From: Spirochaetia bacterium
Lineage (GTDB): Bacteria; Spirochaetota; Spirochaetia; Treponematales; Breznakiellaceae
DNA length: 8,957 bases
Direction of reading: 5' to 3'
Assembly (NCBI GenBank): GCA_026002265.1
Contig: BOBG01000082.1
Span: 1 to 8,957, forward strand
Shown here one piece after another: positions 1 through 5,903 of the stretch. Position 1 is the stretch's first letter; the number at the start of each line of letters is the position of its first letter. Under the pieces are notes generated by a model. It saw nothing but the letters and a program-made list of their open reading frames with translations. It made no database searches and was not told the DNA's origin. The position numbers and the translations under genes were made by a program.

Positions 1-11
1 TTAACGTTCAT
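1..11 (-). CDS. First codons of a leftward gene (partial)
   Basis: On the minus strand an ATG at 11..9 follows an AGGGG Shine-Dalgarno-like sequence at 20..16, with a promoter-like pair at 89..61 further upstream. Only three codons (Met-Asn-Val) are visible before the window ends, so no product can be named. The call rests on the ordered promoter, ribosome site and start codon rather than on protein similarity. An alternative reading in which 1-3 is a stop codon of a minus frame is possible, because that frame is also open, but it has no start signal. Confidence 0.35.
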
Positions 12-60
12 AAAGCCCCTGACATGAATTTTGACTGCTGTCGTTGGCAGCAACGAGAAT

Positions 61-89
61 AGTATTCCGGAATTTATTGACTTTGTCAA
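61..89 (-). promoter_or_regulatory. Sigma-70-type promoter reading left out of the window
   Basis: The minus strand has a perfect -35 TTGACA at 89..84, a 17-nt spacer, and -10 AATACT at 66..61 (4 of 6 consensus). Transcription would start near 53, giving an untranslated leader of about 40 nt before the ATG at 11. Two palindromes overlap it: TTGAC-TTT-GTCAA at 77-89 covers the -35 box, and TCGTTG-GCAG-CAACGA at 41-56 covers the expected start. Either could be an operator; that is inference. Confidence 0.5.
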
Positions 90-138
90 GAAATTTTTTT
101 TGCAAATGACGGAATCCGGTGGGTGTTGGTTCGACATT

Positions 139-156
139 CTTCGACTATGCTCAGGG
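139..156. repeat. Short interspersed-repeat-like sequence
   Basis: CTTCGACTATGCTCAGGG closely resembles the CTTCGACTACGCTCAG-type short repeats that are scattered between genes in many bacterial genomes. TTCGAC occurs twice, at 130-135 and 140-145. It lies in an otherwise gene-free stretch. Only one copy is in the window, so repetitiveness here is inferred from resemblance. Confidence 0.3.
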
Positions 157-177
157 TAAAGGCTCGATAACCAAACA

Positions 178-204
178 GCTCCCTCCGAACCAATCGAAGG
201 GAGC
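178..204 (-). terminator. Probable terminator of the FMN-dependent dehydrogenase-like gene
   Basis: GCTCCCT (178-184) pairs with AGGGAGC (198-204); after one mismatch, CGA (186-188) pairs with TCG (194-196), leaving a loop of about 5 nt. It lies 36 nt past the minus-strand stop at 241. On that strand the stem is followed by TGTTTGGTT, a modest T-rich tract. The weak T tract is the main doubt. Confidence 0.5.
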
Positions 205-240
205 ATTATCTGCTGGACAGTAGCTTTCTTTGGTAAACTG

Positions 241-1122
241 TCACTTTTTCCAAATCAGTGACGAATCGATGTGCTGGATATCCGGCGAACAGGTGACTGC
301 CATTGCCCATTTGAGTTCATTAGTCATTGTTCCAATCAGCTTCATAACTCCGGCCGCACCCTCAAGCCGGAGCGGCTCCATAAACGCCCTGCCCACCGAA
401 ACAGCAGTCGCGCCTAAACTAAGGGCTTTAAAAACATCCATTCCCCGCTCCACTCCGCAATCCACAAAAATAGGAATGTTCCGGCCGATTACTTTTACAA
501 TATCCGGCAAGATTTGAAGCGGCGGCACTGCATAATCAACCATTCCGTGGTGATGTGAAACGACAATACCCCGCACGCCGGCAGCTAAACATTTTTGAGC
601 GTCAACAGTGCTAAGAACTCCTTTTATGATAAAAGGTAACGAGGTCGCTTTTACAAAAGATTCAATTTCTTTCAGCGTTTTCGGCTTCATTGGAAGATTT
701 AAAACCGATCCCCACGAATTAATACTCCCGAATTGGTGGTCAATATCCATTCCCACACCAATACATCCGCACTTTTCCGCGTGCTCAATTTTCCGGAAAA
801 TATCTTTATTATCAGCGTAGGGTTTTATGATTTTAATCGTTTGCGCACCGGTACCGGTAATTGCCTCCAGTTCCGACTCGTCACCCATGCCTACCCACAT
901 GACCGCACCGGCAGCTTTGAGACCCCATGCAGCCTCAACCATTCCCTCCGGATGCGTCTTATTCAAATGCGACAGCGCAGCAAACATAACCGGCGTTGCA
1001 AACGTTTTGCCATAAAGTTCCAACTGGGTGCACGGTTCAACTGCATCAATATGACGCATCTCCACCAACAGTGAGTCAAAATAATCCCGGGTAATGACTC
1101 CGGTATCGCCGCCATTTTCCAT
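241..1122 (-). CDS. FMN-dependent alpha-hydroxy-acid dehydrogenase-like protein
   Basis: A 293-residue TIM-barrel protein of the glycolate oxidase / L-lactate dehydrogenase (FMN) family. Visible family blocks are FATPVMFAAL (41-50, the P-aPt segment), the PYAD tyrosine segment (101-104), IIKGV with the flavin-binding lysine at 167, VVSHHHG (187-193), and FVDCGVERGMDVFKALSLGA to VGRAF (219-247), which bind the FMN phosphate. The catalytic-base histidine aligns with His191. The usual SNHGGRQ motif reads SHHHGMV, so the substrate-carboxylate arginine is replaced by Met194. The protein is also shorter than the usual 350-380 residues. A classical 2-hydroxy-acid substrate is therefore doubtful; flavin binding is likely. 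The start is Met at 1122, because GGAG at 1132..1129 sits 6 nt before it; the in-frame ATG at 1134 has no ribosome site. It is monocistronic, with its own -10 box and a downstream hairpin. Confidence 0.85.
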   Translation of the reverse strand: MENGGDTGVITRDYFDSLLVEMRHIDAVEPCTQLELYGKTFATPVMFAALSHLNKTHPEGMVEAAWGLKAAGAVMWVGMGDESELEAITGTGAQTIKIIKPYADNKDIFRKIEHAEKCGCIGVGMDIDHQFGSINSWGSVLNLPMKPKTLKEIESFVKATSLPFIIKGVLSTVDAQKCLAAGVRGIVVSHHHGMVDYAVPPLQILPDIVKVIGRNIPIFVDCGVERGMDVFKALSLGATAVSVGRAFMEPLRLEGAAGVMKLIGTMTNELKWAMAVTCSPDIQHIDSSLIWKK

Positions 1123-1128
1123 TTTTTT

Positions 1129-1132
1129 CTCC
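1129..1132 (-). promoter_or_regulatory. Shine-Dalgarno that decides the start at 1122
   Basis: GGAG on the minus strand is followed by six A-rich bases and then the ATG at 1122..1120. It overlaps the first codons of the longer in-frame reading that begins at 1134, which has no such site upstream, so the shorter start is preferred. Confidence 0.6.
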
Positions 1133-1164
1133 ATAAATAGTTCGGTTTAGAATTCTTTCTTTAC

Positions 1165-1170
1165 ATTATA
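1165..1170 (-). promoter_or_regulatory. -10 box of the FMN-dependent dehydrogenase-like gene
   Basis: A perfect TATAAT on the minus strand lies 42 nt upstream of the chosen start at 1122. No good -35 box lies at 16-18 nt; the best match is TTTTAA at a 16-nt spacing. A TTGATC lies 22 nt away, which is too far for a standard promoter. The promoter assignment is therefore moderate. Confidence 0.45.
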
Positions 1171-1252
1171 CCTATAGCGCCGGAAATTAAAAGATCAACC
1201 TGTCTGCTCCGGATACCACGAAAATAGAACTATGGATCGGGGAGCCGGTTTT

Positions 1253-1343
1253 GATTCTGGGGACAGACCTCCGTATTTCTTTTTTATACAAATAATTACT
1301 AGGAATATGTGCAAAAATTGATCGGCAGAATCGATTCACCGGA
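1253..1343 (+). repeat. 91-nt repeat, copy 1 of 3
   Basis: The unit starts GATTCTGGGGACAGACC and ends CAGAATCGATTCACCGGA. It differs from copy 3 at about 7 positions and from copy 2 at about 9 by hand alignment, making it the most diverged copy. CCGGTTTT precedes it, as it does copy 3, and AGTTATGGTT follows it, as it does copy 2. The right-hand inner arm (TTGATCGG in place of TTGGTTGT) pairs less well with the left arm than in the other copies. Confidence 0.9.
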
Positions 1344-1355
1344 AAGTTATGGTTC

Positions 1356-1446
1356 GATTCTGGGGACAGACCTCTGTATTTCTTTTCTATATAAATAATT
1401 ACAGGGAATATATGCAAAAATTGGTTGTCAGAATCGATTCACCGGA
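1356..1446 (+). repeat. 91-nt repeat, copy 2 of 3
   Basis: Same unit, 4 differences from copy 3 by hand alignment. It lies only 12 nt after copy 1 and 60 nt before copy 3. The ends are inverted: GATTCTG pairs with CAGAATC, then after small bulges ACA pairs with TGT and ACC with GGT, so a transcript could fold back around an AT-rich middle of about 60 nt. Confidence 0.9.
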
Positions 1447-1506
1447 GAGTTATGGTTTACCGGAGTATGGTTCCGGGGAGTTTTTTCCAGTCGGTTATCC
1501 GGTTTT

Positions 1507-1597
1507 GATTCTGGGGACAGACCTCTGTATTTCTTTTCTGTATAAATAATTACTAGGAATATGTGCAAAAATTGGTTGTCAGAATCGATTCACCGGA
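1507..1597 (+). repeat. 91-nt repeat, copy 3 of 3
   Basis: The copy nearest priA. With its flanks the ends read CCGGTTTTGATTCTG and CAGAATCGATTCACCGG, which are imperfect terminal inverted repeats. The element therefore looks like a small non-autonomous mobile repeat (MITE or REP type) with no coding capacity. Its right half creates an open frame that runs in phase into priA (from 1563) and should not be taken as part of that protein. Confidence 0.9.
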
Positions 1598-1620
1598 ATT
1601 TCCCCGGAACTGGAATGTGA

Positions 1621-1649
1621 TTGACAATATTGTTTTTTTGTCTTGGAAT
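1621..1649 (+). promoter_or_regulatory. Candidate promoter of priA
   Basis: Perfect TTGACA at 1621-1626, a 17-nt spacer, then TGGAAT at 1644-1649 (4 of 6). Transcription would start at about 1655-1657, exactly at the proposed GTG start of priA, which would make the message leaderless. The weak -10 box and this tight geometry keep confidence moderate. Confidence 0.4.
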
Positions 1650-1655
1650 CAATGT

Positions 1656-3611
1656 GTGACTCGATATTTTGATGTTGTGTTTGATCTGCCGGTTGAACAA
1701 CGCTTTACTTACTCGGCGCCGGAAACCGGTATTGCCACAATTGGAGTCCGGGCGCTTGCTCCGTTTGGCTCGCGGGAGCTTACGGGCTTTATTGTTGGGG
1801 AACATGAGTCGGCTCCGGCCGGTATGAAAAATATCCGGCCCCTGTGGCGGGTTGTTGACAAGGATCCGCTTTTTGAGAGCCGGGAAATTGCCCTTGCAGA
1901 GTGGATCGCCGGGTTTTACCTGTGCAGTTGCGGGCAGGCTCTTTCTACTATGCTTCCCTCTGGCCGCCGCCCCACCTCTTCTCCCTCGATGAACACGAAT
2001 GAGATTACCGATTCTCCCCTCACGCTTTCCGGTGAGCAGAAGCAGGCATTGATCGCGCTGACGGCACCGGATCCGGATTTTCTTCCATTATATCTGTATG
2101 GTGTCACTGGTTCCGGGAAGACTGAAGTATTTCTACAGGCCGCTGAATTTGTGATGCAGGCTGGGAAAACAGTGATCTACCTTGTGCCGGAAATTACTTT
2201 AACCTACCAGACTGCGGAAGTTATCCGGAGGCGTTTTGGGGATACAGCAGCGACTCTCCATTCTGGCATGACGGGGAGTGAACGTCTGGCTGAATGGATG
2301 CGGATTCGGCGCGGAGAGGCGCGAATTGTGATCGGCCCCCGGAGTGCGGTTTTTGCACCGGTCCGCAATTTGGGTCTGATCATTATTGATGAAGAACATG
2401 ATGGATCGTACAAAGCCGGTAATACGCCGCGCTATCATGCCCGGCAGGTTGCGATGCACCGGTGCCAGATTGAAAAGGCGTCAATAGTGATGGGTTCTGC
2501 AACGCCTTCGGTCGAAGCATGGAAACTGATGAAAGAAGGGAAATTCCGCCGGTTTGATCTCACTCGCCGGCTCTCCGGAGGGGACACGCCGCGGATCCGG
2601 ATGCTCAGTCTCGCACAAACGACTGGCTGTCTCACGACCATATTAAAAGAAGAAATCCGGGTCACTGCACTCATGGGAAAACAGACGATTCTTTTTCTGA
2701 ACCGGAGGGGTTTTGCCTATTGTTACCGGTGCCCGGCATGCGGCTACGAATTGACGTGCAAACATTGCTCTGTTTCCCTTACCTACCACAAAAGCCGAAA
2801 CCGGGCAGTCTGCCACTACTGCGGCTACGAGACGGAAGCGCCGCGAGTCTGTCCCCAATGCGGCTCACTTGATGCATCGTACGCCGGATTTGGTACGGAA
2901 ATGATCGAGGAAGAAGTCCGCAGGACTTTTCCCGACTTGCGAATCAGCCGTTTGGACGCAGACACCAAAAAAGGTTCGATCCAAAAAACCCTTGACCTGT
3001 TCCGACTCGGTGCAATCGACATTCTCCTCGGCACACAAATGGTTGCAAAGGGACTCAACTTCCCCGGTGTACGTTTGGTGGGAATCGTGTTTGCAGATTC
3101 CGGTCTCCACCTTCCGGATTTCCGGGCGGCGGAGCGGACTTTTTCCCTGTTGGTACAGGTCGCGGGCCGATCCGGACGTTTTTCACCGGACGGCATCGTT
3201 ATTGTACAGACCCTCCGGCCCAACGATCTGGCCATTCAAAAAGCTTGCGCGCTCGATGCTGAAGGATTTTTTGATGCGGAATTGAATCAACGTAATGCAA
3301 CTGGTTTTCCCCCTTTTTCCCGGATTATCCGGTTCACAGCCCGGTCAAAAGACGAACAGAAAGCAGGGCAAGCCTTAGCAAAAATCACACAGATCGCGGC
3401 CGATTTACTCCCGCCGGATGCTGATGTACTGGGTCCGGCCGAATGTCCCATCGCTATGATCGCGGGAAATTACCGCCGGCACATCTTGTTCCGGGGTAAA
3501 ACGATGAAAACGCTCCACAACGCTGTACGGTCAATAATTTCCCGGTATGAGGAACACCGGGAACCGAAGGTCTACCTTGAAATTGATGTGGATCCGGTAT
3601 CGATTATGTGA
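1656..3611 (+). CDS. priA: Primosomal protein N' (replication restart helicase PriA)
   Basis: PriA is the 3'-5' superfamily 2 DNA helicase that recognises stalled forks and reloads the replisome. This 651-residue form shows the N-terminal 3'-end-binding domain (YFDVVFDLPVEQRFTYSAP), Walker A GVTGSGKTE (149-157), DEEH (245-248), GSATPS, an eight-cysteine zinc module as four CxxC pairs (359/362, 368/371, 386/389, 399/402), LLGTQMVAKGLNFPG, and motif VI QVAGRSGR (501-508). Walker A follows the N-terminal domain after only a short Ser/Pro/Thr-rich linker, so the winged-helix domain of E. coli PriA (Walker A near residue 230) appears absent. The start is GTG at 1656, which matches the family N-terminus; the 31 residues that an earlier start at 1563 would add are encoded by repeat 3 and spacer. 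There is no strong ribosome site (GGA at 1645-1647 only). Its 3' end overlaps convergent kptA by 8 nt. Confidence 0.95.
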   Translation: MTRYFDVVFDLPVEQRFTYSAPETGIATIGVRALAPFGSRELTGFIVGEHESAPAGMKNIRPLWRVVDKDPLFESREIALAEWIAGFYLCSCGQALSTMLPSGRRPTSSPSMNTNEITDSPLTLSGEQKQALIALTAPDPDFLPLYLYGVTGSGKTEVFLQAAEFVMQAGKTVIYLVPEITLTYQTAEVIRRRFGDTAATLHSGMTGSERLAEWMRIRRGEARIVIGPRSAVFAPVRNLGLIIIDEEHDGSYKAGNTPRYHARQVAMHRCQIEKASIVMGSATPSVEAWKLMKEGKFRRFDLTRRLSGGDTPRIRMLSLAQTTGCLTTILKEEIRVTALMGKQTILFLNRRGFAYCYRCPACGYELTCKHCSVSLTYHKSRNRAVCHYCGYETEAPRVCPQCGSLDASYAGFGTEMIEEEVRRTFPDLRISRLDADTKKGSIQKTLDLFRLGAIDILLGTQMVAKGLNFPGVRLVGIVFADSGLHLPDFRAAERTFSLLVQVAGRSGRFSPDGIVIVQTLRPNDLAIQKACALDAEGFFDAELNQRNATGFPPFSRIIRFTARSKDEQKAGQALAKITQIAADLLPPDADVLGPAECPIAMIAGNYRRHILFRGKTMKTLHNAVRSIISRYEEHREPKVYLEIDVDPVSIM

Positions 3612-4170
3612 GCCGGCCGGAATGACTATTAGCGTATTTTTTTAAATACTGTACCGGAACAATATCCGTCAGCCATATCCCATTATCGGATAAGAAAAAA
3701 TCATACATATCGTTGTACATAGCTTCGGCATCAATTTGAAATATGCATGGTTTTCCGTGCCGGCGTCCTACTATAATTGCCGTTTCAATATCTGCACTTA
3801 AATGCACATGGCACCGCTGCCTTTTTTGTAATCCAGTCGCCATAATTGAATCAACCGATTTTTCGCCGGTTCCATGATAGAGTACCGGCAGGGGTTTTTG
3901 CGGCGGGTATGCCACATCAATGTGTACCGAATGTCCCTGACTCGCTCGTATTTTGCTATGGTCTTCATTAAATGCAAAGCGTTTTTTTGAATTTGTTTCA
4001 ACTACATATTCAAGAATTTCTTTGTCTATATAAAAATAGTGCTGATTAAATTGTTCAATAAGAATTGCAACATCTGTCCAGCCGTTATTATCCAAAACAA
4101 TGCCAATCGTTTCCGGCTTATGCCGCAAAATAAGGCTTAATAATGTGCTTATTCTATTTTCTTGAATCAT
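3604..4170 (-). CDS. kptA: RNA 2'-phosphotransferase Tpt1/KptA
   Basis: KptA/Tpt1 enzymes transfer an internal RNA 2'-phosphate to NAD+, giving ADP-ribose 1'',2''-cyclic phosphate. In fungi this completes tRNA splicing; the bacterial role is unsettled. The 188-residue product is full length and shows LSLILRHKPE (11-20), GW (30-31), KKRF (62-65), IRASQGHS (74-81), LYHGT (97-101), HVHLS (121-125) and VGRRHG (134-139). The catalytic Arg-His-Arg-Arg set aligns with Arg16, His17, Arg64 and Arg119, all present, so activity is expected. The start chosen is ATG at 4170, which fits the family length. An in-frame GTG at 4188 is possible; neither has a good Shine-Dalgarno. One base separates this ATG from the stop of a small upstream ORF, suggesting translational coupling. 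The stop lies inside the 3' end of priA. Confidence 0.93.
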   Translation of the reverse strand: MIQENRISTLLSLILRHKPETIGIVLDNNGWTDVAILIEQFNQHYFYIDKEILEYVVETNSKKRFAFNEDHSKIRASQGHSVHIDVAYPPQKPLPVLYHGTGEKSVDSIMATGLQKRQRCHVHLSADIETAIIVGRRHGKPCIFQIDAEAMYNDMYDFFLSDNGIWLTDIVPVQYLKKYANSHSGRLT

Positions 4171-4171
4171 G

Positions 4172-4282
4172 TTAAGCTTTATGATCACTCATAACCATGA
4201 TGATATGCTGTTTGGCAATTTCGATCATCTTTTCTGTGGGTGGTCCCAATATTTTCATTAAATCCCATTCACCAATTCGCAT
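4172..4282 (-). CDS. Small hypothetical ORF upstream of kptA (36 codons)
   Basis: An ATG at 4282 opens a 36-residue frame beginning MRIGEWDLMKILGPPTEKM and ending SDHKA. It has an amphipathic, Lys/Glu-containing middle, no signal peptide and no recognised domain. Its TAA (4174..4172) is one base before the kptA ATG. It fills most of the gap between the M23 gene and kptA, and the frame stays open upstream into the M23 3' end. There is no clear ribosome site for this ATG; GGGA lies four bases before an internal ATG at residue 9. It could be a coupling leader, the relic of a larger gene, or chance. Confidence 0.3.
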   Translation of the reverse strand: MRIGEWDLMKILGPPTEKMIEIAKQHIIMVMSDHKA

Positions 4283-4311
4283 GGATGCTAGAGACTGACA
4301 ATTTCCGGTTA

Positions 4312-5307
4312 CTACCGGGCAGTACTACGAGTAAGTCGCGACCGGATCGTGAGATATTGATAGGGATCCACGACATCAGAACCAATATGAACCTCGTAAT
4401 GTACATGAGGACCCGTGGATTGTCCGGTGTTGCCGATATAACCGATAGTTTGACCCTGCTGAACCCGGTCCCCCATTGTCACAGCTACGGAAAGCATATG
4501 CGCGTACCGGGTATAGAATCCATGCTTATGTTTAATAATTACGTAGTTTCCAAAACCGCCCGGATCGTAGTCAACGGTGACAATCTGTCCGTCAGCAGTG
4601 GCAACGATAGGATCGCCCTGCCGGTACGTGGAAAGATCAATTCCTTTGTGGATATAGTATTGTTTGGTAAATGGGTGAATATTCTGTCCAAAGCGAAAAG
4701 AAATATGTCCAATGCCGCCCTTGATGGGCCACATACTGGGAATCTCTGTGAGCAGGGCATTTTGTGAATCAAGCAATGCCGCAATCTCTTGAACCGGCTG
4801 AACCGCCGTTTGCAGATAATTCGCAAGTCGCCGCATCTCGCTCACCTCCGGCAGCACATCGCCGGGAATCTCTTGAATATCAAAAAACGAAGAGAGATCA
4901 CCGCCGGATGTTCCGGAACGCACCCCAACATTCGGACCCATGCTTGAAAAAGTTCCGGAAAGTGCGGTTTCAAATTCCTTGGCTTCACGTAAGAGCATAT
5001 CAACTTCGTCACGCAGTTGATCGAGACTCGCTTGAGTACTCCGGATGTGGTCATTTTTTTCCGGAAAATTCACCCGATCTGACCGGGAAAAAGCTCCGTA
5101 CCAGAAAAGCCCGCCACCCGCTACTATTAAAATAAGTATAGCAATGACAATAGAAGAGGCACTTAAATGCAGATTATACACTCGTCTTTCAGAGTGAGGA
5201 ACGAGAACAACGGTCCACCGTTGACTGAGCAATTCCCAGAAAGAACTCAGACCGGTAATGACAGCGTTTAAAGGTCCTGGAATATTACTTTGAGATCGTT
5301 TATCCAT
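4312..5307 (-). CDS. Membrane-anchored M23 (LytM-type) metallopeptidase
   Basis: M23 peptidases are zinc endopeptidases that cut peptidoglycan cross-links, or act as degenerate activators of other hydrolases. This 331-residue protein has a cytoplasmic N-terminal tail, one membrane segment (about 49-71), a coiled-coil region (about 85-117), a Gly/Ser-rich linker, and a C-terminal LytM domain. The zinc ligands are intact: His220 and Asp224 in HKGID and His303 in HVH (301-303), with His270 in YAHM, so it should be catalytic in the periplasm. The start is ATG at 5307, preceded by GGCGGA. In-frame ATG at 5328 and TTG at 5355 also exist, but TTG lies at the predicted transcript start. It has its own strong promoter and is divergent from ssb. 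It probably works in wall remodelling or division; the substrate bond cannot be read from sequence. Confidence 0.93.
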   Translation of the reverse strand: MDKRSQSNIPGPLNAVITGLSSFWELLSQRWTVVLVPHSERRVYNLHLSASSIVIAILILIVAGGGLFWYGAFSRSDRVNFPEKNDHIRSTQASLDQLRDEVDMLLREAKEFETALSGTFSSMGPNVGVRSGTSGGDLSSFFDIQEIPGDVLPEVSEMRRLANYLQTAVQPVQEIAALLDSQNALLTEIPSMWPIKGGIGHISFRFGQNIHPFTKQYYIHKGIDLSTYRQGDPIVATADGQIVTVDYDPGGFGNYVIIKHKHGFYTRYAHMLSVAVTMGDRVQQGQTIGYIGNTGQSTGPHVHYEVHIGSDVVDPYQYLTIRSRLTRSTAR

Positions 5308-5362
5308 TAGCGTTCCGCCGCGGTTCATATATGGAAAACTGGTTCCAGCTCCCAATTTTTAG

Positions 5363-5391
5363 AGTATACAGAAAAGCCGTGGCTGTGTCAA
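5363..5391 (-). promoter_or_regulatory. Strong promoter of the M23 peptidase gene
   Basis: On the minus strand TTGACA (5391..5386) is followed by a 17-nt spacer and TATACT (5368..5363), 11 of 12 consensus bases. The expected start near 5356 gives an untranslated leader of about 49 nt to the ATG at 5307 and argues against the TTG at 5355. Confidence 0.75.
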
Positions 5392-5431
5392 ACCCAAATG
5401 ATTAAAAAATTCCGGAAAAAATTTCAAAAAG

Positions 5432-5464
5432 TGAATCAAATCTGCTGATCATTCCCATGATTCA
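5432..5464. promoter_or_regulatory. Inverted repeat in the M23/ssb divergent spacer
   Basis: TGAATCA (5432-5438) and TGATTCA (5458-5464) are perfect inverted 7-mers separated by 19 nt. They lie between the two divergent genes and upstream of ssb, so they could be a regulator site. There is no independent support. No convincing ssb promoter is visible in this spacer; TATAGC at 5467 has no matching -35. Confidence 0.2.
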
Positions 5465-5504
5465 TGTATAGCAATTTTAGTACGTGGTTAAAGCACCGCG
5501 TTGT

Positions 5505-5510
5505 AGGAGG
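5505..5510 (+). promoter_or_regulatory. Shine-Dalgarno that fixes the ssb start
   Basis: A perfect AGGAGG lies 4 nt before GTG at 5515. It decides against the in-frame ATG at 5464, which would add 17 residues unlike any SSB N-terminus. Confidence 0.85.
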
Positions 5511-5514
5511 ATCT

Positions 5515-5895
5515 GTGAATAATTTGAATTCGATTTTGATCGAAGGGAACATGGTAAAGGAACCGGTATTCAAATCTATCGGGTCAGGTACACCGATCTG
5601 TACTTTTACACTGGCGTCAAACCGGTATTTCAAACGGGATTCCGGTGTTGAAAAAGAGGTAAGTTTTTTTGATGTGGAGACATGGTCAAAAGTTGCGGAA
5701 AATTGTCATGAACATGGACACAAAGGCCGCGGTGTACGGGTAGTCGGCCGGCTCAAGCAAGATCGGTGGAATGATCTGGATGGGAAGCTCCACTCAAGGA
5801 TTAGCATCGTTGCAGAACATATCGAGTTCCGGCCTGATTATAGGAAAGAAATTGCACCGGAAGAAGAGTTGCTCTTAACTGGAGTCGCAGGCTAA
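5515..5895 (+). CDS. ssb: Single-stranded DNA-binding protein
   Basis: SSB coats single-stranded DNA in replication, recombination and repair and recruits partners through its C-terminal tail. The 126-residue product is essentially one OB fold: MNNLNSILIEGNMVKEPVF strand region, SFFDVETWSKVAENC, then GRGVRVVGRLKQDRW (72-86) and IVAEHIEF. These sequences are of the spirochaetal type and give the best taxonomic clue in the window. The usual acidic tail ending in Asp-Asp-Ile-Pro-Phe is missing: the protein ends EEELLLTGVAG soon after the OB fold. Either partner binding differs or a second SSB provides it. It starts at GTG behind AGGAGG and is followed within 9 nt by a strong terminator, so it is probably a single-gene unit. 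Confidence 0.95.
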   Translation: MNNLNSILIEGNMVKEPVFKSIGSGTPICTFTLASNRYFKRDSGVEKEVSFFDVETWSKVAENCHEHGHKGRGVRVVGRLKQDRWNDLDGKLHSRISIVAEHIEFRPDYRKEIAPEEELLLTGVAG

Positions 5896-5903
5896 TTTCC
5901 ATT

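Noticed and set aside
230..517. Plus-strand open frame opposite the FMN-dependent dehydrogenase-like gene
   Set aside because: It is antisense to conserved FMN-binding blocks and has no ribosome site.
1187..1549. Open frames across the repeats on both strands
   Set aside because: They are generated by the repeat units (the same peptide recurs), lack ribosome sites and show no protein family pattern.
1253..1597. The three repeats read as a CRISPR array
   Set aside because: Units are 91 nt, the gaps are 12 and 60 nt, and no cas-like gene is near; this does not fit a repeat-spacer array.
2825..3235. Open frame of 136 codons on the minus strand inside priA
   Set aside because: It lies entirely within the highly conserved helicase and zinc coding region and is Arg/Pro/Ser-rich as expected for an antisense shadow.
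4305..4318. CCGGT-TACT-ACCGG hairpin at the M23 stop codon as terminator
   Set aside because: The stem is only 5 bp, overlaps the stop codon and has no T tract on the minus strand; CCGG palindromes are common everywhere here.
4240..4767. Open frame of 175 codons on the plus strand inside the M23 gene
   Set aside because: It is antisense to the conserved LytM domain, whose zinc ligands are all intact; no start signal and no recognisable motif.
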